In this document: positions 26,455 to 34,503 of the stretch, in pieces
How the letters are laid out: the number at the start of each line of letters is the position of its first letter
Position numbering within the stretch: position 1 is the stretch's first letter
Source of the DNA: an archaeon
GTDB lineage: Archaea; Iainarchaeota; Iainarchaeia; Iainarchaeales; Iainarchaeaceae
Assembly (NCBI GenBank): GCA_024653905.1
Contig: JANLGZ010000036.1
Span: 1-36,498 of the forward strand
Length of the DNA stretch: 36,498 nucleotides
Reading direction: 5' to 3'
Notes under the pieces: model-generated
What the model saw: the letters and a program-made list of their open reading frames with translations, nothing else
Told to the model about the DNA's origin: nothing
The model's database searches: none
Made by a program: the position numbers and the translations under genes

Positions 26455-26598
26455 ATGGAAACTGTTACTATTTCAAAAAAAGAGTATGAACTACTCAAAA
26501 GAAACGCAACCGTAGACAATGAACTTGTGCAAAGCATTAAAAAAAGTCTGAAAGACATTAAGGAAGGAAGAATAAGCGAATGGACGCCTTCTAAATAA
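26455..26598 (+). CDS. Small antitoxin-like protein, 47 aa (absent from ORF track)
   Basis: METVTISKKEYELLKRNATVDNELVQSIKKSLKDIKEGRISEWTPSK; resembles small archaeal antitoxins normally paired with RelE-type toxins. Confidence 0.65.
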   Translation: METVTISKKEYELLKRNATVDNELVQSIKKSLKDIKEGRISEWTPSK

Positions 26599-26932
26599 GT
26601 TTTTTGTTTTTCAAAGTTTCAAAAACAAATCTTTGATAGTCAGATAAATCTCTTATAATCTGATTAATCGTGGCTTGCTGTGTTTTTTTATTGCTCAATG
26701 CCACTGCAAGTATAACAAAATAAGTTTCATAAACTAAATAGTAAAGTCTCTTTCCTCCAAACTTCTTCTCCCTGAAAAAACTCAAACCAGATAAAGGTTT
26801 ACCAACTAAATCACCTTTTTCATACAATTGCAGCAAAATTTTATTTACCTGAATTTTTTCTTCAGAAGAAAGCCTTTCAAACTGCTTATCAAACTCATTA
26901 GTTTTAAAAACCTTGAATTTTTGATTATTCAT
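26591..26932 (-). CDS. RelE-type toxin-like protein
   Basis: KVFKTNEFDKQFERLSSEEKIQVNKILLQLYEKGDLVGKPLSGLSFFREKKFGGKRLYYLVYETYFVILAVALSNKKTQQATINQIIRDL; ATG start at 26932. Confidence 0.75.
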   Translation of the reverse strand: MNNQKFKVFKTNEFDKQFERLSSEEKIQVNKILLQLYEKGDLVGKPLSGLSFFREKKFGGKRLYYLVYETYFVILAVALSNKKTQQATINQIIRDLSDYQRFVFETLKNKKLI

Positions 26933-26993
26933 AATGAAAATAGCCATTACTATTAAAAAAAGCTTTCAAAGTAAATATTTTTGGTGATGTGGA

Positions 26994-27329
26994 ATGTTTC
27001 CTGGAATGGGTGGAATGGACCCAAGAAAAATGAAAATGATGATGAAGCAACTAGGCATTAAAAATGAGGATATTGATGCCAAAAGAGTAATATTCGAACT
27101 TGAAAATGGAAGATTAATTATTGATAACCCTCAGGTTTCAGCTATTGATATGCAGGGACAAAAAACTTACACTGTAATGGGAGAAGCTCGTGAAGAACAG
27201 GGTGGAATTCCTGAAGAGGACATAAAAATGGTTTGCGAACAAGCGGGTGTTTCTGAAGAAGAAGCTAAAACCGCACTGGAAGAAGCAGACGGGGATATTG
27301 CCGAGGCAATAAGCAAACTAAAAAAATAA
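26994..27329 (+). CDS. nac: Nascent polypeptide-associated complex protein (archaeal NAC)
   Basis: MFPGMGGMDPRKMKMMMKQLGIKNEDIDAKRVIFELENGRLIIDNPQVSAIDMQGQKTYTV... plus C-terminal UBA domain. Confidence 0.94.
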   Translation: MFPGMGGMDPRKMKMMMKQLGIKNEDIDAKRVIFELENGRLIIDNPQVSAIDMQGQKTYTVMGEAREEQGGIPEEDIKMVCEQAGVSEEEAKTALEEADGDIAEAISKLKK

Positions 27330-27351
27330 TGCCAAAAGGTCTGAAAGGTCA

Positions 27352-27378
27352 GAGGCAATTTCTAAATTAAAAAAATAG
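27352..27378 (+). pseudogene. Residual second copy of the NAC C-terminal codons (EAISKLKK-stop)
   Basis: GAG GCA ATT TCT AAA TTA AAA AAA TAG versus the NAC end GAG GCA ATA AGC AAA CTA AAA AAA TAA; same peptide, different codons. Confidence 0.45.
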
Positions 27379-27382
27379 TTCT

Positions 27383-27859
27383 TTACCCGTGCAGTTGCTT
27401 CAGATTTTCTTCTAAATAAGAGGCACGGTTATACCCGTCTTCCATGAGTTGTTCAAAGTGTTTCATTGTATCAGTATAATTTACAATCATAGCCCTGCAC
27501 TTGTTCAAACCTGGTTCGCCACCATGGGTTTCCAAAAAAGCATGAAGATGCACCAAGGCTTGTTTATACAAAGTTATCTGCCTTTCCCTTAGAGCATTTA
27601 TCGAAGCAATGCACTCAAAAAGAAGCTTTTCCCTTAAGGCATTTCTTCCTTCACTTTCAAAAATCTGTGACTCAAGCGATTCGGCTTTTCTGTCGGTTTT
27701 ATCTAATGACCCAAACAACGATTTCAATTCATGTTCTATTGGCTCGAGTTCTGCCTTGAAAAAGTTTTCAAATTTCTTTTCCATTACTCTTTTTCTTTCT
27801 TCAAGTTTTTTTTTCCCGCCTTCTATAACTTTAAACTTAAACGGTATTTTTGGACGCAT
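27383..27859 (-). CDS. Hypothetical coiled-coil protein
   Basis: Long charged helical ORF with no recognised family. Confidence 0.65.
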   Translation of the reverse strand: MRPKIPFKFKVIEGGKKKLEERKRVMEKKFENFFKAELEPIEHELKSLFGSLDKTDRKAESLESQIFESEGRNALREKLLFECIASINALRERQITLYKQALVHLHAFLETHGGEPGLNKCRAMIVNYTDTMKHFEQLMEDGYNRASYLEENLKQLHG

Positions 27860-27890
27860 AAAAGAAAAAGGGTTTCAAACATTAATAAGT

Positions 27891-29237
27891 TTAACTTTCG
27901 ATTTGTACAGGAGCAACTTCCTGTGCCTGAACATCAGTTATTCCGCTTCTTTCGTTTGCAAATACAACCAATGAAAGATTTACTGTTTCTCCTTGGATTT
28001 TTTCAAGGTTTACGAATGCTTCAAAAGAACCAGAACTTAATGAAAATGAAGTGTTTGCATCGAGAATAAAAATCGAGTCTGCTTTGATTATTGCTTTTTG
28101 TAAAGGTTCAATATCAATGTTTGTTTGTGTAATGCTTGCAAGCAAAGCTTCTTTTGATTCTGCTTGAATTGTTCCCTGTAAACTAACTTTTGGTTCTTCG
28201 ATTCTATCAACTTCAAAACCAAACGAATTGAGCCCTTCTTCTAAAGAATCTTTGAAAGAACCAAAATCTGTTCCCGGATTAAACTCAACTACTGCGAAAC
28301 TATTATCAGACGCAATACTGCTGGAAACAGCTCCGTCAAAAGAACTCAAAAAGAAATTCAAATCCTCTGGAAAAAAACTGTTGGCATCAGAAAAATAAAC
28401 ATTTATGCTTGTACTAAGAGGAGAAACTTGAATAGTGGATGTTTCTGCATTATTATTTTCTTCGAGGATTGTTTTTGCATTCTCAAGTACTGCTTTTTTT
28501 GAATAATCAGCAGAAGCTTTTACAAAAAACTCGTTTTCAACAGAATCAATTGGAAAGGAATCTTCTGTAAAGTAAATCTGAGGAGAACTTGAATTATTGC
28601 GCAATTCAAAAGCGGTTAAACTGACTAAATTTTGCCCTTCAAAAGAAGCATTTAATGAAACAATTAAATCATCTCCTTTGAGAGTGTCCATTGTAACATA
28701 TGCCTGTGCCTGAGGCTCGGTAAAAGTATATTCCTGTGTTAGGTCAAGGTCTTCGTTTCGAAATTCTACTGTTTCAGGAATCGAAACTAATGCCTGCGGA
28801 AAAATCTGAACATTGGTTAATGATTCAATTGCATTTATTGATTCAAATGCAGTTCTTATTGCTTCTGGAGAATCAATCCTTAAATCTGCCCTGAAGTTTT
28901 CATTCCTTGCAGAATCATCAAAAAACTGCGGATTATTAACAGAAACAACTTCCTTAATTGCTAATATTTTTGAGGTAGTTTCACTTAATTCAAAATCCCC
29001 TGATTTTGCAAGCAAAACAACTGTGGGAAATAGGTCTATTACAGTAGCCTGAATCTGAGGAACCTCATAAGCAATAGTGGTTGGTGTTTGATTTATTGGA
29101 ACATCTGGAACATACCCCTCAGGAGGAATATTGTTTGAATTATTAGTGTTATCCTGTGAAGCAAATAGCCCAAGTACTGAGCCGAACATTACAATAGCTA
29201 AAAAAATGGCTCCAAGCTGGTTTTTTGTCAATCCCAT
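27891..29237 (-). CDS. Hypothetical secreted/membrane-anchored protein
   Basis: N-terminal MGLTKNQLGAIFLAIVMFGSVLGLFA TM segment then a repetitive beta-rich extracytoplasmic region; start revised to ATG 29237. Confidence 0.75.
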   Translation of the reverse strand: MGLTKNQLGAIFLAIVMFGSVLGLFASQDNTNNSNNIPPEGYVPDVPINQTPTTIAYEVPQIQATVIDLFPTVVLLAKSGDFELSETTSKILAIKEVVSVNNPQFFDDSARNENFRADLRIDSPEAIRTAFESINAIESLTNVQIFPQALVSIPETVEFRNEDLDLTQEYTFTEPQAQAYVTMDTLKGDDLIVSLNASFEGQNLVSLTAFELRNNSSSPQIYFTEDSFPIDSVENEFFVKASADYSKKAVLENAKTILEENNNAETSTIQVSPLSTSINVYFSDANSFFPEDLNFFLSSFDGAVSSSIASDNSFAVVEFNPGTDFGSFKDSLEEGLNSFGFEVDRIEEPKVSLQGTIQAESKEALLASITQTNIDIEPLQKAIIKADSIFILDANTSFSLSSGSFEAFVNLEKIQGETVNLSLVVFANERSGITDVQAQEVAPVQIES

Positions 29238-29332
29238 TCGTATCACTACTTTTATAATATTATTCAAAGTTAATTGATTAGTTAATCAAGCTGAAAAAGG
29301 CTTTTAAAACAACTTTTTTCGGAAGTGTTTTT

Positions 29333-30082
29333 ATGAAAGAAAAATCATGTATTTTGATTGAGTTTACAGGAAAAGTCAGTGAAAGTGGAAAAATATTTGA
29401 CACAACAGATGAAAAAACCGCAAAAGAAGCAGGTTTGTACAAAGAACAAGCTGTTTTCAAACCAGTTCCAGTCATAATAGGCAACGGAGATGTCCTTAAA
29501 GGTTTAGATATTGCTTTGAGAGAAATGAGTGAAGGCGAATCCAAAAATATTAAACTTTCTCCTGAAAAGGCATTTGGTCAGAGGCAAAAAGAATTAATTG
29601 TTGTTATTCCTGTAAAGCAATTTACTGAAAGAAAAATCAAACCATTCCCTGGATTGATTGTTGATTTGAATGGCCAATATGGAAGAGTTCAGACAGTTTC
29701 TGGAGGAAGAGTTAGAGTTGATTTGAATAATGATTTAGCCGGGAAAGATGTTGAATATTCTGTTAAAATTATTAAAGAAATTAAAACCACTAAAGAGAAA
29801 GCTGAGGTTTTAACTGAAAAATATTTTCCAATGAAGGATAAGAAAGTTGAAACCAAATTAGAGGAAAATATTTTGAAGGTTAAGTTTCCAAAAGAACTGG
29901 CTTCACAAATCGGAGCATTATTGGTTCCTTTTACTAAAACCATAAAAGAAGCGATTCCTGAAATCAAATCAGTTGAATTTGTGGAAAGCTTTGAAGGAAA
30001 AACTGTAAAAGAAAAAGAGAGCAAATCTGGAACGCATACTCACACACATGCTGATGGCACAGTACATCACCATGAGCATTAA
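29333..30082 (+). CDS. FKBP-type peptidyl-prolyl isomerase with His-rich C-terminal tail
   Basis: CILIEFTGKVSESGKIFDTTDEKTAKEAG...PVPVIIGNGDVLKGLDIALREMSEGESKNIKLSPEKAFGQR; tail GTHTHTHADGTVHHHEH. Confidence 0.92.
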   Translation: MKEKSCILIEFTGKVSESGKIFDTTDEKTAKEAGLYKEQAVFKPVPVIIGNGDVLKGLDIALREMSEGESKNIKLSPEKAFGQRQKELIVVIPVKQFTERKIKPFPGLIVDLNGQYGRVQTVSGGRVRVDLNNDLAGKDVEYSVKIIKEIKTTKEKAEVLTEKYFPMKDKKVETKLEENILKVKFPKELASQIGALLVPFTKTIKEAIPEIKSVEFVESFEGKTVKEKESKSGTHTHTHADGTVHHHEH

Positions 30083-30120
30083 AATCTGATTAAAGAAAAC
30101 CGACAAACAGCAGGTTGAAC

Positions 30121-30156
30121 GTGACGTCCTCCCACGCCTAAAGGTGTGGGTTTCCC
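30121..30156 (+). mobile_element. IS200/IS605-like terminal hairpin scar (no transposase present)
   Basis: gtgacgtcctCCCACGCC-TAAA-GGTGTGGGtttccc; 8-bp stem (one G.T) resembling the subterminal hairpin found downstream of tnpB. Confidence 0.6.
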
Positions 30157-30190
30157 TGTATTTTCAAGAAACCCAGTTGGTTAGTTTGGT

Positions 30191-30690
30191 TTGATAGATG
30201 TTGCCTTGTTCTCTGACATATCTGTGTTGATGGAAAATCAAAATGCGTTAGTTGTTTTTCAAAACAAGAAAATAAGGCGAATATGGCACGAAAATGATTG
30301 GTTTTTTTCAGTAATAAATATTGTAAGCGCCTTGGAAGCGAGCACCCTGCCTAAGAGATATTGGTCTGACTTAAAAGCCAAACTTTCAGAGAAAGGTTTT
30401 GAACCGTACGATAAAATCGTACAGTTGAAAATGCCTGCGGAAGACGGGAAATCAAGGGAAACTGACTGTGCTAACACAAAAAATATGTTTAGAATCATAC
30501 AGTCGATTCCCTAGCCAAAGGCCGAACCATTCAAGCGCTGGCTCGCACAAGTTGGATATGAGCGCGTCCAGGAAATTGAAAATCCCGAACTGTCGCAGGA
30601 ACCATGAAAGAACTTTACAGGGCTAAAGGCTATTCGGACGAATGGATTGAAAAAAGAGTCCGGGGATAGCTGTCAGGGTTTTATAGGTAA
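30191..30690 (+). pseudogene. Decayed Bro-N/DinD-like (phage antirepressor-type) gene
   Basis: ALVVFQNKKIRRIWHENDWFFSVINIVSALEAS...YDKIVQLKMPAEDGKSRETDCANTKNMFRIIQSIP* then PKAEPFKRWLAQVGYERVQEIENPELSQE after the TAG at 30512, a frameshift, MKELYRAKGYSDEWIEKRVRG, and a further frameshift. Confidence 0.85.
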
Positions 30691-30939
30691 AAACAAAAAA
30701 AAAGAATAAAGTTCCTTTAAAAAAACGGCTCCCGAAAAAAATCTTTTTAATTCAATTTTCTCAAATTAAGCCAAATAACCGAACAGCAACACCAATAAAG
30801 AAAGTAATATATATATGAGAAAACATTAATTACTAAAAATATTCCGGGGTGTTTTTGCTTCAGGAAACCGCGACCCAAAAAAAAACAGCTAACAATAAAC
30901 ACGCAAAAAAAAACACAAGGAACCTAAAAGGGATTTTGG

Positions 30940-32736
30940 ATGAAAAAGACACTATTAATTTTACTTCTCTTAACAGCAATGATTTCATATGGCTTTGCCG
31001 CAACCGGACCTGTTTATGAAATCAGCAATTTATTGATTAAAAATGCGGCAGGGATAGAAAAATTAAGAGTAGATGGAATAGTGAACAGTCCAGGTTACAC
31101 TGCACAGAGCATCGACCTTTCAAATGCAAATGACAGAACTTTAACGGTATCTTATGCAGTTAAGAATATTGGTGATGCGGATGGAAGTGGTTTTACTGTT
31201 TCCTATACTGGCTTTCGAGCGGCTTATAATTATTATTTGCCAGAAGTTGGTGTTCTCCCTAACATTGTATACGAAAAAAGAGCAGATTCAGCATCTACCT
31301 CTCCTATTCCTCCAGCAAATATAAATATGGGTGCAACTCAAATAATTTCTTTTGAAATACCCGTTTATGAAAACCTACCTGATTACACCTCATTAGGATT
31401 GAATTTTTACCCTACTGATGTTTATATCACAAATAGCGCAAGTACAGGAACATTCACGGCAGCATCATTTTACATAAAAACACCTATTACCCCCCAAAGC
31501 GACAAATGGGAATTTATTCACCCTGAAATAAGATTTGACCCTGCTGTTCCTTCAGCAACAGACAAGTTTGATATTTACATAAAAGCCACTAATTTAGGCC
31601 CTACTCCCCTGACTACAGTTCTTATTGATACCACAAGTAATATCAGCTGTGCAACTCTTGACACAGCCAACAAAACAGTTTATTTGCCTGCTAACGGTGG
31701 CAACACTGAAGTCAAAATAGGACAGGACTGTGAAAGGACAGATGTGTTAAGCTACTGGTCAAGAGTGACTCTGACAAGCGTACACGTTCCGAATTTTTAC
31801 TCCAGAACAACAGCAACGATGCAGTTTGAACCTGCATCAGGACCTGCTTTTATATTTGTTACTTCTCTTTACCCTACAAAAACTTATTTGCAAAGTGACA
31901 CTCCAGATACAATGAAATTATGCACTAATTATACTCCCTCTTCAGGGTCAAATATTAAACTTGGAAAAATAAATTTTAAATTGACTGAACTTACCACTAA
32001 CCATGTAAAATATACAGAAGACATTTCAATGGGGGGTTTAGCACTCGTCCCAGGAACAAATTATGACATTTGTTCGCCTCTTTTTTCATACTCCGCCTTG
32101 GCAGGCGAACCGCCTCTTCTTTCAAACTTTAAGATAGAAATAAAATTTTATGATGATGCAGATAGCTTAATTTCAACAGGTGGCACGAATACGGCAATAA
32201 TAAAAGATTATGATACTTTAACCTGTAACATTTCCCAGGCAATTGGACCATCTCCAACCACTTGTCAGTGTAGCACAACCACCGTTGGTTTGCAAACAAA
32301 ATACACTTGCAATACAACAAGCCCGCAGACCAAAATCATTGTTGTGTCTTTTACAAATTTAGAACAAGGAGAATATGTCTTCTTTGATACATTTGCTGTA
32401 CCAGGCCAAACCTCTCTGACTTATTCTGTGAGCAGCACTTCGCCTCTAATTCTGCAAAACCTGATTAATCCGGATAACAAAACCTTCGAAATCACGATGA
32501 GTTCAATAGCCCCAGTTACAACTCCAAAAACATTCTATGTTTATGCTTACGGTGCAGGTCTCACGGACCCGCTTGTGATAACCGCAAATGGGCAAACTGT
32601 TTCCCTGACGCCAAGTAACGGCAGTATAAACGGCCAGACTGCAACATTTAACCTTGTTCCAGGCACATTATATGATTTTGGTCTTGCTTGGTCAACTTTT
32701 AGTGACATCCTCACCCGCCTGGTAAGTGGGGGATGA
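30940..32736 (+). CDS. Large secreted protein with Sec signal peptide; no obvious C-terminal anchor
   Basis: MKKTLLILLLLTAMISYGFAATGP... signal; Thr/Ser/Asn-rich beta-type body; TATA tatatatatg at ~30810. Confidence 0.78.
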   Translation: MKKTLLILLLLTAMISYGFAATGPVYEISNLLIKNAAGIEKLRVDGIVNSPGYTAQSIDLSNANDRTLTVSYAVKNIGDADGSGFTVSYTGFRAAYNYYLPEVGVLPNIVYEKRADSASTSPIPPANINMGATQIISFEIPVYENLPDYTSLGLNFYPTDVYITNSASTGTFTAASFYIKTPITPQSDKWEFIHPEIRFDPAVPSATDKFDIYIKATNLGPTPLTTVLIDTTSNISCATLDTANKTVYLPANGGNTEVKIGQDCERTDVLSYWSRVTLTSVHVPNFYSRTTATMQFEPASGPAFIFVTSLYPTKTYLQSDTPDTMKLCTNYTPSSGSNIKLGKINFKLTELTTNHVKYTEDISMGGLALVPGTNYDICSPLFSYSALAGEPPLLSNFKIEIKFYDDADSLISTGGTNTAIIKDYDTLTCNISQAIGPSPTTCQCSTTTVGLQTKYTCNTTSPQTKIIVVSFTNLEQGEYVFFDTFAVPGQTSLTYSVSSTSPLILQNLINPDNKTFEITMSSIAPVTTPKTFYVYAYGAGLTDPLVITANGQTVSLTPSNGSINGQTATFNLVPGTLYDFGLAWSTFSDILTRLVSGG

Positions 32737-33410
32737 TTTTGATGAAGAAAGCAGGGGTGTTTTTTCTCCTTCTTTGCCTGATTTTTCTGGCTTTACAATC
32801 CTTTGCAATAGCCCCCGGCCAGATTGATTGCAGCAAACCTTATGTGTGCATTAGTGAAGAGCCGGCACCATGCGTGAATAATGGAAGCAGTATTGTATGC
32901 ATCCTTGAAAACGGCGATGAGTGCCTTGATGCAGAATTAGTCAGTTTGATTTGCGGCGGCACTGCAGGAGATAATTATGTGAAAATTGAAATTACAACTG
33001 ATAAAGATGAGTACACGCTTGCGGACACTCTTATAACAGCAACGATTGTTGTCACACGCTTTGAATCTTTTGTGGAATCTGTTAATGTAACAGTGAAAAC
33101 AACAAACGCAGAAAGTGTGATTGTTGAAAGACCTCTTACGCTGACTTTTTCAGGAACGGACGCAACCCAAACAGGAGAAGTTACTTTTGACACAGCAGAC
33201 CTTGGGGAAGGCATGAAAACAATTATTGCACAAATAGACACTGTAAACACAAGCGGAACAGTGCCAGATGAAACGCAATTGTATGACAACACGGATTACA
33301 AAAACATTATACTGAACACAGGACTGGCAACAACAGCAACCCCAGAAATACCACCAGTATTTATTGTGCTTATTTTAATCAGCGTGTTTTTGCTTGTGAA
33401 CAAAAACTAA
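32733..33410 (+). CDS. Secreted protein with C-terminal PEIPP-TM-K tail, translationally coupled to the upstream gene
   Basis: ATGA overlap; signal KKAGVFFLLLCLIFLALQSFA; C-terminus TPEIPPVFIVLILISVFLLVNKN. Confidence 0.78.
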   Translation: MILMKKAGVFFLLLCLIFLALQSFAIAPGQIDCSKPYVCISEEPAPCVNNGSSIVCILENGDECLDAELVSLICGGTAGDNYVKIEITTDKDEYTLADTLITATIVVTRFESFVESVNVTVKTTNAESVIVERPLTLTFSGTDATQTGEVTFDTADLGEGMKTIIAQIDTVNTSGTVPDETQLYDNTDYKNIILNTGLATTATPEIPPVFIVLILISVFLLVNKN

Positions 33411-33496
33411 AAACAAAAATCGATTCTAAACCAAAAATACACAATTCTGATTTTTGAAGAAAAGAAATATATACTTCCGCAGAGTTTTATTTTATT

Positions 33497-33724
33497 ATGG
33501 CTGGAACACACAGAGAACGTCGTAAAGCAGTAAAGCAACACACTACAGAGGATAGAAAAAGCAGACGAGGTGGCAAGGATGCCCATCCTCTTTTTAGAAT
33601 TCCTCCTGAGGTGTTTCGGAAAAAAGTTGATGCTTTAATGGAAGAAGGAATGGGCGAAGCAGATGCAACAGCAAAAATCAGTGATTTGTTTGAAATAGAT
33701 TATAGGGTTAAAAAACCCAATTAA
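33497..33724 (+). CDS. Small basic hypothetical protein
   Basis: MAGTHRERRKAVKQHTTEDRKSRRGGKDAHPLFRIPPEVFRKKVDALMEEGMGEADATAKISDLFEIDYRVKKPN; own upstream TATA (aaatatatac). Confidence 0.65.
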   Translation: MAGTHRERRKAVKQHTTEDRKSRRGGKDAHPLFRIPPEVFRKKVDALMEEGMGEADATAKISDLFEIDYRVKKPN

Positions 33725-33802
33725 CACACTCTAAAATACCTTTATAAAGGTTTAGGAAGCGTATTAGTTTAGGCTCAATAAAACTATTTTTGGGATTTTT
33801 TT

Positions 33803-34438
33803 ATGATTCAGGATATTAAAACAGGCACTACTACTGTAGGAGTAATATTTGATGGTGGCGTTGTACTAGCGGCAGATCAAAGAGCAAGCATGGGGCATAT
33901 TGCTTATGATGATGAATCTGAAAAAATTTACAAAATTAACAGTAAATTAGCAGTTACAAATGCAGGAAATGTCGGGGATAGTTTAGCAGTAATAAGGTTT
34001 TTGAAAAGCCACTCAAGAATTTATGAACTTGAAAGAAACGAAACAATGACTGCAAGAGCAGCAACAACATTTTTATCAAACATTTTGAATGGGAATAGAT
34101 ATGCTCCTTATATTGTTCAGTTAGTAGTTGGCGGTTTTAATGGAAAACCAGAATTATTTGATCTTACTCCTTACGGCGGAATTCTCGAACGAGATAAGTA
34201 CGCTGTTTCTGGTTCAGGCACAGAACAGGCTTTGAACACTCTTGACCTTGGATACAAAAAAGGCATGAATGAAAAAGAAGCAATTACTCTTGCAATAAGG
34301 GCAATTGAATCAGGAAAGAGAAGGGATCTTTACTCTGGAGGAGTTAGTGTAACAGCATTTGTTATTGACTCAAAAGGTGTAAGGCAACTTTCTAAGGAGC
34401 AGGCAGAGAAAGTATCCAAAGAAGTCAAAACTGCTTAA
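33803..34438 (+). CDS. psmB: Proteasome subunit beta
   Basis: Short propeptide MIQDIKTG then TTTVGVIFDGGVVLAADQRASMGHIAYDDESEKIYKINSKLAVTNAGNVGD. Confidence 0.95.
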   Translation: MIQDIKTGTTTVGVIFDGGVVLAADQRASMGHIAYDDESEKIYKINSKLAVTNAGNVGDSLAVIRFLKSHSRIYELERNETMTARAATTFLSNILNGNRYAPYIVQLVVGGFNGKPELFDLTPYGGILERDKYAVSGSGTEQALNTLDLGYKKGMNEKEAITLAIRAIESGKRRDLYSGGVSVTAFVIDSKGVRQLSKEQAEKVSKEVKTA

Positions 34439-34503
34439 TTGCTTTTGAATTAAATTACTGATCAAAAAATTTTTTTTCTTAAATACATTTTAGGGATTAA
34501 TTC

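Noticed and set aside
26349-26558. 69-aa minus-strand ORF
   Set aside because: Antisense to the better supported 47-aa antitoxin-like ORF; low-complexity hydrophobic translation.
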